Assembly: GCA_034678415.1 (NCBI GenBank)
Contig: JAXDBV010000066.1
Location: 1 to 10,069 of the forward strand
Source: JAXDBV01 sp034678415
GTDB taxonomy: Bacteria; Bacteroidota; Bacteroidia; Bacteroidales; VadinHA17
Direction of reading: 5' to 3'
DNA: 10,069 nt
Shown here: positions 1 to 7,586 of the stretch, in pieces
Layout: each line of letters starts with the position of its first letter
How positions within the stretch are numbered: the first letter of the stretch is position 1
Made by a program: the position numbers and the translations under genes
Notes under the pieces: generated by a model
What the model was told of the DNA's origin: nothing
Seen by the model: only the letters and a program-made list of their open reading frames with translations
Database searches by the model: none

Positions 1-556
1 AGTCGCACCCTGCATCAACGTATTCGGTCCGGTCGCCAGGACAGGTGATCACCGGTGCAATATTATCATTCAGCGTGACATCAAAGGTACAGTCGGCCGT
101 GTTTCCGTTCCCGTCATCCGCCGTTAGCGTGATCGTCTGCACCGTCCCGTGTCCGCTGATCACCGTACCCGCCGCCGGCGACTGGGTGATGGCCGGTGCT
201 GCCGTGCAGTTGTCCGTCGCCGTGGCCAGTGTCGTGTAATCCGGAAGCGTGTAGTCGCACCCTGCATCAACGTATTCTGTCCGGTCGCCAGGACAGGTGG
301 TCACCGGATCTTCATTATCCGTCACGGTAATATGGAATTCACAAAGGGTGATATTTCCGCACAGATCGGTTGCCGTATAGGTAACGGTAGTAGTTCCTAA
401 AGGAAAGACATCTCCCGGGTTGTGATTACTGGTAAAACTGCCGATTCCACAATTATCGGAAGCCAATGGCGGGATCCAGTTAACCACCGCGCCGCATAAT
501 CCCGGATCGGTATTCTGGCTGATATCTGAAGGACATCCGGTGATCACAGGTACCTC
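1..556 (-). repeat. HYR-type modules in 252 bp units
   Basis: Within the large adhesin gene two consecutive modules occupy 305-556 and 53-304, each exactly 252 bp (84 codons), and a third begins at 52 and runs off the edge. Each carries HYR-like landmarks: a start such as CPSDIS or CPGDRTEYVDAGCDY, a central DNC motif (SDNCGI, TDNCTA), a TxTxTATD or TxTLTADD strand followed by a GN turn, and an end of the form VTVTDNEDP or VTLNDNIAP. The first 55 bases of the window match 253-307 with only two mismatches, so the edge copy and its neighbour share almost identical starts at DNA level, while the 305-556 module is clearly diverged. HYR modules are Ig-fold extracellular domains used as spacers or adhesive units; which of these applies here is not visible. 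Confidence 0.85.
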
Positions 557-2698
557 ATCATCATCGATAACTATTGTTTGTATATACTGGGAAGAATTTC
601 CGTTAAAATCAGAGACCTGGTATGTTCTGGTCACTGTTTCAGGGCATGTCAGGCCGTCGCTTAATTCGGAAACGAGTGTAAATGATGAAGGGTCCACAGC
701 ACAGTTATCCGACACAACACCGCCTGCTGCCTGGAATGCAGCATAATTAATATAGGGAGGCACTTCACTGATATCACAAACAGCCACCTGGTTACCGGGA
801 GTACTTAAAAACACGGGTGGTTCTGCATCGGTTGCCAGGATGGTTACCGGAAGGTCGAACAGGCAGAGGTGGGCATCGCGGACACGAATGGTATAGTTTC
901 CATTGGTCAATCCGTTAAACGTGCCACCAGCCTGGAAATCCAGTCCCCCGTTAATACTGTATTCATAGGGAGGCGTACCGCCTGAGCCGGCGACGGTAAC
1001 ACTTCCATACGCATCTCCGGGGCAAAGGACATTGGTTTGAGATGTAACCGAAGCGGTAACGGCTGTTGCAGGTTCAGTGACGATAATCACCACGTCCTGT
1101 TCACAAGTATTGGCATCCTGAACGGTAACCGTATATGTGTCGGCTGTGAGGCCGGTGAATAGTCCGCTGAAACCAAAGGTCCCCCCGTTGAGGCTGTACT
1201 GATAGGGGCTTACACCGCCTGAAGCAGTAACCTCGATGATGCCATCGTTTCCTCCGAAACAGCTCACATCCTGGTGCGATGCAATAATCTCAGATACATT
1301 CAGTACTGCAGGCTCGTTGATGAAAATGGCGTCAAAACCGTGACACCCGTTCATATCCATCACATTGACACTATAAAGGCCGGGTTCCAGGTTCATCACA
1401 TCTTCATTGGTCGAACTGAATCCGTCGGGTCCGCTCCAGGAAACGATATATGGAGGTACTCCTCCGGTGACTGTCATATCAATTTCCCCGTCGTTGAATC
1501 CATGACAGGTCACATCCGATGCAACAAAGGAGAGATCCAGTACAACGGGATCGGTCAGAACGGCTGTGGCCTGGTCGGTACATCCGTGGCTATCGGTAAC
1601 CGTAACCGTGAAGGAACCGGCACTCAGACCGACGGCAGTCTGGTTTGTCTGTACCGGCACTGTATTCCATTCATAGGTATAGGGAACCAGTCCACCCGTT
1701 ACACCGGCTGTTGCAGTCCCATCGTTAAATCCTGTGCAGAGGGGATCGGTATATGAAGCGATGCTGGCAGAGTAACCGATACAGGGATCGTAGGCACAAA
1801 GGAAGAAGGAACCTGTTCCGCCGTTATAGTCCCAGTATCGTATCCATAATGTCTCTCCCGGTGTTTGGCCCGAAACGGAAAGGCTTGGGGCTATATCTAT
1901 TCCGGGGATATCGTCATCCTTGCAGGTAATAAGAACCAATGCGTCACAGGTACCGGAATAGACCGCAACAGCGCCATCGGCCATTGTACCCATTTCCGAT
2001 TCCATCCTGACCACACCGGAGGCAGGTACCACGACGCTGAACCAAACATCGGCCGCCGGTCCTACCGGATAATTGCCGCATCCCGGATCGGGCTCAGGAG
2101 ATGCTGTGGCTCCCTGGTTGGTATAGGCGTTGAGGATACAGGAGGTATTTACGCTCAATGCAGTAGCCGTACATGCTTCATCATTCGTTGCAGGAGGCAG
2201 GGCGCAGCTGATCAATGCTGACCATCCCTCATCGCGAACCGCACCGTTGGAGATGAAATGAAACGTCAGGCATGTCCCTGAAGAAGTGATGGTACCTATT
2301 GCTACATTCCCGGAAAAAGGACTCCCCGGCACCTGAGGAGATGCGGTAGTGGGCCCATCATGCACATACAGGAGATCCATCCCCGGTTGTGTCTTGAATG
2401 AAATGAAGGTGAATGATATGGAATTACCAAGATTTGAACAGAATGTTACTGTGTAATTTTCATTGTTGTTGTACGCATTCAATCCGCCACCCGGCCCGCC
2501 ACTGTCATGGAAATTACCCGAGCATGTACTGATCGTTTGTCCATTGAGGGCGGCATCCAGAAAATAATCCTGTGCCCGGAGCCCTGAACCGGCCAAACCA
2601 AAGCAAATGAGAAAAACAGTAAGAATCCCTGAAAACTTATTACACACAACATCCACATGAATTTTACTGAATTGCTGATCAATAACTTTCCGTATCAT
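1..2698 (-). CDS. Large secreted multidomain adhesin-like protein (CUB + SprB repeats + HYR repeats), C-terminus off window
   Basis: One frame stays open from ATG at 2698 to the left edge, about 899 codons with no stop in the window. Residues 1-43 look like a long signal peptide: K/R-containing n-region, hydrophobic core near 22-40 (FSGILTVFLICFGLAGSG), likely cleavage after RAQ. Residues ~59-165 resemble a CUB domain: four cysteines (59, 87, 143, 165), the LLYVHDG motif and SSGTCLTFHF near the end. Residues ~170-305 form a beta-rich segment with DVWFSVVVPASG. Four SprB-type repeats (~308-624), an Ig-like segment (~625-714) and 84-residue HYR-like modules (from ~715) follow. Such proteins in Bacteroidota are usually exported by the type IX secretion system and act in adhesion or gliding; the C-terminal sorting domain that would prove this is outside the window, so export route and role are inferred. 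No Met occurs between the chosen start and the CUB domain, which supports the start. The upstream DNA is A/T-rich without a Shine-Dalgarno motif. Confidence 0.9.
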   Translation of the reverse strand, partial: MIRKVIDQQFSKIHVDVVCNKFSGILTVFLICFGLAGSGLRAQDYFLDAALNGQTISTCSGNFHDSGGPGGGLNAYNNNENYTVTFCSNLGNSISFTFISFKTQPGMDLLYVHDGPTTASPQVPGSPFSGNVAIGTITSSGTCLTFHFISNGAVRDEGWSALISCALPPATNDEACTATALSVNTSCILNAYTNQGATASPEPDPGCGNYPVGPAADVWFSVVVPASGVVRMESEMGTMADGAVAVYSGTCDALVLITCKDDDIPGIDIAPSLSVSGQTPGETLWIRYWDYNGGTGSFFLCAYDPCIGYSASIASYTDPLCTGFNDGTATAGVTGGLVPYTYEWNTVPVQTNQTAVGLSAGSFTVTVTDSHGCTDQATAVLTDPVVLDLSFVASDVTCHGFNDGEIDMTVTGGVPPYIVSWSGPDGFSSTNEDVMNLEPGLYSVNVMDMNGCHGFDAIFINEPAVLNVSEIIASHQDVSCFGGNDGIIEVTASGGVSPYQYSLNGGTFGFSGLFTGLTADTYTVTVQDANTCEQDVVIIVTEPATAVTASVTSQTNVLCPGDAYGSVTVAGSGGTPPYEYSINGGLDFQAGGTFNGLTNGNYTIRVRDAHLCLFDLPVTILATDAEPPVFLSTPGNQVAVCDISEVPPYINYAAFQAAGGVVSDNCAVDPSSFTLVSELSDGLTCPETVTRTYQVSDFNGNSSQYIQTIVIDDDEVPVITGCPSDISQNTDPGLCGAVVNWIPPLASDNCGIGSFTSNHNPGDVFPLGTTTVTYTATDLCGNITLCEFHITVTDNEDPVTTCPGDRTEYVDAGCDYTLPDYTTLATATDNCTAAPAITQSPAAGTVISGHGTVQTITLTADDGNGNTADCTFDVTLNDNIAPVITCPGDRTEYVDAGCD
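827..1775 (-). repeat. Four tandem SprB-type repeats
   Basis: Four protein repeats of about 76-81 residues lie at roughly 1548-1775, 1310-1547, 1070-1309 and 827-1069 inside the adhesin gene. They share the SprB repeat pattern: C-x-G-x-x-DG (CTGFNDG, CHGFNDG, CFGGNDG, then a weaker CPGDAYG), a GG-x-x-PY-x-Y turn (TGGLVPYTYEW, SGGVSPYQYS, SGGTPPYEYS), a Y/F-x-V-x-V-x-D strand (SFTVTVTD, YTVTVQD, YTIRVRD), a late Cys, and an acidic-Pro or acidic end. The copies are diverged at DNA level, so the array is old. The family is named after SprB, the mobile surface adhesin of gliding Flavobacterium; that alone does not show that this organism glides. Confidence 0.88.
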
Positions 2699-3153
2699 GC
2701 AGCCTGTATTAATTTTTTCAAAAAAATATTCTTCAACATACGCATCAAACCATTGACCCACAATACCAAGAAGATACTGCAGGAACAGTATTAAAAACAC
2801 ATTAAAAATAAACTATTTTACTCCTTCTCCAAAGTATTGACCAAGAATTTATTAATAAGGTTGCAAACAGATCAGCACCTTCAGAACGCCTGTCTCTCCT
2901 TCCTGTTCACATGGGTGCAAACTCTCCCTGACCACCACAAGCGTTTGACGCAGTCGTGAGGATATAAGAAACTGATAATGTGAGATATGCATTGATTCCT
3001 GCAACCCATTGCAACGATACAGGTCTCAGGATTCAGGTTCACAGCCCGATTTAATATGCAGGATGTACATGAGCATTCATGATACCAGTACACCATTCAC
3101 TTATGAACAACTGGAAGAGGCCGGTTCAGTCACCCCTTCGATCCCCGGATGAT
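2699..3153. other. Non-coding interval upstream of the adhesin gene
   Basis: No convincing gene is seen in these ~455 bases. The part nearest the adhesin start (about 2700-2870) is strongly A/T-rich with homopolymer A/T runs and is the expected place for its promoter and leader, but I found no good match to the Bacteroidota pair TTTG / TAnnTTTG at normal spacing. The rest is of ordinary composition. A small inverted repeat TGTAC / GTACA lies at 3064-3068 and 3088-3092, with ATGA / TCAT nested inside; its meaning is unclear. A 71-codon cysteine-rich open frame on the minus strand (2881-3096) is judged spurious. Confidence 0.6.
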
Positions 3154-3606
3154 TTATTTCGGGAATCGTCCGAAGAATTTTCTGATAGCCCTGTGAAATT
3201 TATGTATGCTTTCCACCGGCTCAGCGTACATGTGCATACATTCACCGTATACCGGATCAACGGTTTTTTCCTGTGCCAGTTTAACAGCTTCGGGTGTTTC
3301 CGACATCTGCTGGATCCATATCTGACGTATACCTTTTTTCACCGCCTGTTCAACGACAGACAGGGTTTCTTTTTTCGGGGTAACGATATAAAGTTTCTTC
3401 ACCTGTTCAGGCAGACTGGCAACGTCAGGATAACAGGTTACATCCCCTATCTTATCAGTATGGGGGTTAACAGGATACACTTTATATCCGCGATTCACGA
3501 GGTCGGCAAATAATGCACCACCGAACTTTTTTTTGTCACGTGACACTCCAGCCATAGCAAATTCCTTTCCTTCGAGAAAAGAGAGAATGGGTTGAATTTT
3601 TTTCAT
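3154..3606 (-). CDS. YccU-like CoA-binding protein (CoA_binding_2 family)
   Basis: The gene encodes 150 residues, the normal size for this single-domain Rossmann-fold family. Visible elements are beta-1 and its nucleotide-binding loop (FAMAGVSRDKKKFG, residues 16-29), beta-2 (YKVYPVNP, 41-48), the strand KKLYIVTPK (70-78), and the later strand IRQIWIQQMSET (93-104). A cysteine in YGECMHMY (123) is followed by a basic tail. Family members bind CoA through a domain related to the succinyl-CoA synthetase alpha subunit; the cellular role is not established and there is no catalytic partner domain here. The ATG at 3606 lies 15 bp past the stop of the upstream gene, so both are probably cotranscribed. 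No clear terminator follows the stop. Confidence 0.9.
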   Translation of the reverse strand: MKKIQPILSFLEGKEFAMAGVSRDKKKFGGALFADLVNRGYKVYPVNPHTDKIGDVTCYPDVASLPEQVKKLYIVTPKKETLSVVEQAVKKGIRQIWIQQMSETPEAVKLAQEKTVDPVYGECMHMYAEPVESIHKFHRAIRKFFGRFPK

Positions 3607-3621
3607 ATGCGTAAATTTAAA

Positions 3622-4209
3622 TCAGGATCGTTTGTTTTTTCGTGGCAGCCAGGATTTATATTTTATTGTCCGGTAGAATACCTGCAGGCGGACTACGGGG
3701 ATTACAGGTCCAAGAAGGGATTTACCATCCGGTCCGCGGTTCACGAATGAATACAGTCGCAGGGCAGGACCGGCTTCGGCTGTAACGCCGACATGATCCC
3801 TGTAATACAGTTCCATACCAACGGCTCCTCCCGCATACACCAGTGTCCTGTCGGTATGGCTGTCGGGCAGGTCAAGGTAGTATAAGCCTCCCTTCAGGTA
3901 CCATGGTTTTACGATTGCGTTATGTTTATCACCGGCGAAATGCCAGCAATAGTCGGCCGAAATGGTCAGCGGACTGGCGTCGTAGGTAACATACATTCCG
4001 AAATACAACCCCAACTGGTGTTGTTTCCCCGTCTGAAAACGTGCCCCGGTATGCAGCCACTCGGGGAAGCCTGCCCCCAAAACAAAATCAGCTGAGGTTG
4101 TGAACTGAGTTATGCCTGAAGAGTGTATAAGAAGGAACATTAATATCATAGTGAACACCCTCTTCCAGTAAATGAACCCTGTAACCCTCTTATACATTAT
4201 ACCATGCAT
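3622..4209 (-). CDS. Putative small outer-membrane beta-barrel protein
   Basis: About 195 residues, not recognised as a named family. The N-terminus looks like a signal peptide: basic stretch (YKRVTGFIYWKRV), hydrophobic core MILMFLLIH (21-29), possible cleavage after GITQ (35). The mature part has many short stretches of alternating polar and aromatic/hydrophobic residues (HQLGLYFGMYVTYD, PWYLKGGLYYLDLPD, VGMELYYRD, VVRLQVFYRTIKYKSW), as expected for membrane beta-strands, and a very basic C-terminal tail. I infer an outer-membrane barrel or barrel-like protein of the 6-8 strand class; the substrate is unknown. The start is uncertain: ATG at 4209 is used here, ATG at 4197 is equally plausible, and neither has a clear ribosome binding site. 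It is the first gene of a likely two-gene unit with the CoA-binding gene, and is divergent from the isochorismatase-family gene. Confidence 0.72.
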   Translation of the reverse strand: MHGIMYKRVTGFIYWKRVFTMILMFLLIHSSGITQFTTSADFVLGAGFPEWLHTGARFQTGKQHQLGLYFGMYVTYDASPLTISADYCWHFAGDKHNAIVKPWYLKGGLYYLDLPDSHTDRTLVYAGGAVGMELYYRDHVGVTAEAGPALRLYSFVNRGPDGKSLLGPVIPVVRLQVFYRTIKYKSWLPRKNKRS

Positions 4210-4405
4210 CAACCCGGGACGGTATTATAAATGTGAGGAAAGCAAAATTAGTGTATTTTGGTAAACGTGATTGTGTCAACATTATTTTATTGACCTTTAA
4301 CCATTTATCGGATCATAGTTTCATACTTGAATAAAAAAATATCTATCTTTATTTGCATTCAGTTTCATGATGTTCCTTTCATGGTCACAGGTAAAAAGAT
4401 ACACT
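4210..4405. promoter_or_regulatory. Divergent intergenic region, probable promoters for both flanking genes
   Basis: These ~196 bases separate the starts of the minus-strand barrel gene and the plus-strand isochorismatase-family gene, so both promoters should lie here. The sequence is A/T-rich, especially 4320-4360. For the plus-strand gene a TTG at 4327-4329 followed by TTTATTTG at 4348-4355 is a loose match to the Bacteroidota TTTG / TAnnTTTG arrangement, with one mismatch in each box and an 18-base spacer. No operator or riboswitch was recognised. Confidence 0.4.
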
Positions 4406-5023
4406 ATGAAGACGAAAACATTTAACGGATTTCTGAGCATTATCTCCGCCATATTTTTTCTCTTCCCAGCCGTGCACGGGCAGGGTAATGGAATGATAGC
4501 CTGTGACAGCACTGCTATACTCCTGATTGACATCCAGATGTTTTACTTTCCCGGCAGCCCGGGGGCATTGGTTGACCCGGAAGAAGCAAGCCTGAAGGCA
4601 AAACAGATCCTTGAAAAATCAAGGGAAAAAGGGGTAACTGTGATCCATGTCCGTCATGAATCCCAAACCGGTGGAGATATACATCCCAACGTGTTGCCCA
4701 TCGAAGGGGAGAAGGTGATCACCAAGAGGGAAGTCAACAGCTTTGCCGGGACTGATCTTCTTGAATTCCTGCAACAGAAAGGAATCAGTCATCTGATCAT
4801 CTGCGGCATGATGACACATATGTGTGTGGAAGCTGCCACGCGTGCCGCCCACGATCTCGGATTCCGGTGCACCGTGGTCAGTGACGCCTGTACAACCAGG
4901 GACCTCAGGTTTGGGGATCATATCATTAACGCCAGGGATGTGCATCTTTCAACCCTGGCCACACTTCAGAAAACATATGCTAGAGTATTGTCTGCACGCG
5001 AACTCCTGGAAAAGATGCATTAA
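4406..5023 (+). CDS. Isochorismatase-family cysteine hydrolase with apparent signal peptide
   Basis: The 205-residue product has the isochorismatase-like hydrolase fold with all three catalytic positions: Asp42 in ILLIDIQ, Lys107 in VITKREVNSFAGTDL, and nucleophile Cys140 in GMMTHMCVEAATRAA. The THMCVE block and the following CTVVSDACTTRD strand are typical. The family includes nicotinamidases, isochorismatases, ureidoacrylate and N-carbamoylsarcosine amidohydrolases; the substrate cannot be told from the sequence. ATG 4406 is preferred because it opens a good signal peptide (MKTKTFNG, then a hydrophobic core to FFLFPAV, end near HGQ at 26), preceded by AGGTAAAAAG. Starting at the in-frame ATG 4367 would put 13 unconvincing residues in front; starting at ATG 4493 would remove the signal and give a ~176-residue cytosolic form. 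It lies 136 bp ahead of the permease gene on the same strand, so cotranscription is possible but not shown. Confidence 0.92.
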   Translation: MKTKTFNGFLSIISAIFFLFPAVHGQGNGMIACDSTAILLIDIQMFYFPGSPGALVDPEEASLKAKQILEKSREKGVTVIHVRHESQTGGDIHPNVLPIEGEKVITKREVNSFAGTDLLEFLQQKGISHLIICGMMTHMCVEAATRAAHDLGFRCTVVSDACTTRDLRFGDHIINARDVHLSTLATLQKTYARVLSARELLEKMH

Positions 5024-5159
5024 GACAATTCCGGCTAAACATCATGGACCAGTTCTTTGTTATATTATTCATCTTATCCAGCCGATGTTTCTTTAAACAT
5101 GTATACGGGAAGTAACTTTTTATCTCTTTGTCCGTCATTCACAACATAAGCGTGTCATA

Positions 5160-7586
5160 ATGTTCCATAATCTCCTCAAGCTGGCCATCAGGCATCTGAT
5201 CAGGCACCGGTCATATGTGGTGATCAATATTTTCGGACTTGCGGTGGGGCTGACATGCAGCATCCTCATCGCGCTATTCATCCTTCACGAACTGAGCTAT
5301 GACCGGTTTTACAGTAATGCCGACAGGATTTACCGGATATTCATCGATGGCAAGATCGGGGAAAGCGAGTTAAAAGCGGCCTATACCTCCGCCCCTATAG
5401 GCAGGACCCTCGCCAGTGAAATTCCCGATATTATTGAAGCGGTGAGAATCGCATCGTTCGGTGAAGTGGTAATGAGGTACCAGGATAAAAGCTATATTGT
5501 AGACCGGTTTATCCAGGCCGACTCCAATTTTTTCAGGGTCTTCTCCATGCCCCTCCTCATAGGTGATACGGAACAGGTATTGAACAAACCACATACCATG
5601 GTGCTGACCCGATCGGCTGCAAAAAGATATTTCGGCACTGATAATCCAGTGGGGAAAATGATCCGGGTTGGGACCGACACCACCTATTATACTGTAACGG
5701 GAGTTTGCGAGGATATACCTGAGAATACACACCTTGAATTTGATATGATGGGATCCTTCATTACCAATTTGAGGGCTCATGAAGAATCATGGTTAAACAA
5801 CAGTTTCAGCACCTACCTGCTGCTTGCCGGGGGTGCAACAAAAGAAGGGGTGGAAGAAAAAATAATCCCTATTCTCAGAAAACATATAGGTCCTGAAGTG
5901 GAGCAATACATGGGCATCACTCTCGACCAGTTTGCCCAGTCAGGAAACAGGTATAACCTGTATCTTCAGCCACTGCGCGACATACACCTGGATCCTTCGA
6001 TCCAGCAGGATTTCAAGCAGCCGAACGACAAGCGATACCTGTATATCTTTGCGGTCATTGCCATCCTCATTCTGGTCATTGCCGCCATCAATTATATGAA
6101 CCTGTCTACGGCGCGGTCGGCCAGCCGCGCGCACGAGGTGGGCATGCGTAAGGTTCTCGGATCGAACCGTGGGATGCTCATATGGCAGTTCCTGTCGGAA
6201 TCGGTGATCATGGGACTTATTGCCCTCGTCGCGGCGATCCTCCTGCTGGAGCTGCTATTACCGTACTTCAACAGGCTGATCAGGATGAACCTGTCACTGG
6301 CCTATTTTGACAGCTGGTATACAATGCCCCTGCTGGTGTTGCTGGCCCTGGTGATGGGAATCCTCGCAGGCAGCTACCCCGCCTTTTTCCTTTCCACCTT
6401 CCGGCCCGCCGCCGTATTGTCGGGGATCCTCAAACGCGGAATGAAAAGTGCTGCGCTTAGAAGCATTCTCGTGGTGATGCAGATGACCATCTCCATTGCT
6501 ATCATCTTCTGTACCCTCGTTATATTCAGGCAGGTGCACTACATGCTGAATAAGGATCTGGGATTCGACAAGGAAAACCTGATGGTTATCGGAAAGGTAC
6601 ATGCCCTTGGAGACAGGATCAACACATTTATTGATGAGGTGAAGAAAATCCCCGGCGTGGTAAGCGCATCGCACTCCACCTCTGTGCCTGCCCATCCCAA
6701 TAATAATAACGGCTATCTGATGGAGGGCAAACAGAATGACCAGATGATCCTTATGAACACCATCTGGACTGATATGGATCATCTTGACACCTACAAAATG
6801 AAACTGGTGGAAGGAAGGTATTTTTCAAAGGAATTCTCCACCGACAGTTTCGCATGTGTGATCAACGAGAGCGCCGTGGAGCAGTTCGGGCTGGAAAAGC
6901 CTGTCGGTACACGTTTCATTGCACCCGGGCCATCTCCGGAAGAGAGGATCTTTCTGACAGTGATCGGAGTGGTAAGGGATTTTCATTTCGTGTCGTTAAA
7001 ACACGCCATCTTTCCCAGCATTTTCCGCAATGCTGGCAACGGGAATAACTGGGGTTATATCACGTTCAGGCTGTTGCCCGAACGGCGCGAAAAAACAGTA
7101 CAGATGATCGATGCAAAATGGAAGGAATTCACGGAAAATGACCCCCTGCAGTATTTCTACCTCGATGAGGATTTTAACCGCCAGTACCAGGAAGACAGGC
7201 GTACCGGCAGTCTCTCCTTCGTATTTGCGATCCTGGCCATCATCATTGCCAGCCTGGGGCTGTTCGGTCTCACCTCATTTACCGCCGAACAGCGCACACG
7301 CGAAATCGGAATACGGAAGGTGCAGGGAGCAACTGTCCCGGGTATCGTGCTCATGCTGGCCAGGGAAACATCCCTGCTGATATTCATATCCACCATTATT
7401 GCATGGCCAGCAGGCTGGTATCTCATGAAAAACTGGCTGGAGAACTATTCTTACAGAATACAAATAACGCCCATGGAATTTTTTGTTCCCCTGGTCATCA
7501 CCCTGCTGATTGCCTGGGCAACGATTGCCTGGCAGTCATTCAGGGCAGCAAGAACCAACCCGGCAGAGGCGTTGAGGTATCAGTGA
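5160..7586 (+). CDS. MacB/FtsX-type ABC transporter permease, 808 residues
   Basis: A full-length permease of the duplicated form common in Bacteroidota. Approximate order: TM1 at 19-41 (VVINIFGLAVGLTCSILIALF), periplasmic MacB-like domain ~42-290, TM2-TM4 at ~292-313, 347-370 and 388-410, TM5 at ~433-455, second periplasmic domain ~456-682, and TM6-TM8 at ~684-707, 738-756 and 773-793. Each half has the FtsX cytoplasmic signature after its first core helix: HEVGMRKVLGS in the first, REIGIRKVQGAT in the second. The gene ends with the usual NPAEALRYQ. MacB-type permeases work with a separate ATPase and transmit ATP-driven motion to the periplasm rather than always carrying a solute across the membrane; no ATPase gene is in the window. 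The ATG at 5160 has no Shine-Dalgarno sequence, but the N-terminus (FHNLLKLAIRHLIRHRSY) is exactly that of the family. Confidence 0.95.
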   Translation: MFHNLLKLAIRHLIRHRSYVVINIFGLAVGLTCSILIALFILHELSYDRFYSNADRIYRIFIDGKIGESELKAAYTSAPIGRTLASEIPDIIEAVRIASFGEVVMRYQDKSYIVDRFIQADSNFFRVFSMPLLIGDTEQVLNKPHTMVLTRSAAKRYFGTDNPVGKMIRVGTDTTYYTVTGVCEDIPENTHLEFDMMGSFITNLRAHEESWLNNSFSTYLLLAGGATKEGVEEKIIPILRKHIGPEVEQYMGITLDQFAQSGNRYNLYLQPLRDIHLDPSIQQDFKQPNDKRYLYIFAVIAILILVIAAINYMNLSTARSASRAHEVGMRKVLGSNRGMLIWQFLSESVIMGLIALVAAILLLELLLPYFNRLIRMNLSLAYFDSWYTMPLLVLLALVMGILAGSYPAFFLSTFRPAAVLSGILKRGMKSAALRSILVVMQMTISIAIIFCTLVIFRQVHYMLNKDLGFDKENLMVIGKVHALGDRINTFIDEVKKIPGVVSASHSTSVPAHPNNNNGYLMEGKQNDQMILMNTIWTDMDHLDTYKMKLVEGRYFSKEFSTDSFACVINESAVEQFGLEKPVGTRFIAPGPSPEERIFLTVIGVVRDFHFVSLKHAIFPSIFRNAGNGNNWGYITFRLLPERREKTVQMIDAKWKEFTENDPLQYFYLDEDFNRQYQEDRRTGSLSFVFAILAIIIASLGLFGLTSFTAEQRTREIGIRKVQGATVPGIVLMLARETSLLIFISTIIAWPAGWYLMKNWLENYSYRIQITPMEFFVPLVITLLIAWATIAWQSFRAARTNPAEALRYQ

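Noticed and set aside
1274..2221. Two long plus-strand frames (160 and 118 codons) opposite the adhesin gene.
   Set aside because: They lie antisense to SprB-repeat and beta-sandwich coding sequence and show only reverse-strand composition effects.
2479..2682. A 67-codon minus-strand frame starting inside the adhesin gene with a hydrophobic stretch.
   Set aside because: It overlaps the signal-peptide and CUB coding region in another frame; the adhesin frame has clear domain content and this one does not.
2881..3096. A 71-codon minus-strand open frame rich in cysteine, possibly a small secreted protein.
   Set aside because: It has no ribosome binding site, no signal peptide, no recognisable domain, and its residue mix (many Cys, His, Trp, Arg) looks like translated non-coding DNA.
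5084..5101. A small hairpin ATGTTT-CTTT-AAACAT after the isochorismatase-family gene as a terminator.
   Set aside because: The stem is only six A/T-rich pairs and no T-tract follows directly, so it is too weak to call.
5113..5130. A TAACTTTT / TATCTCTTTG stretch as a promoter for the 808-residue permease.
   Set aside because: Neither matches TAnnTTTG exactly and no TTTG box lies at the expected 19-21 base distance upstream.
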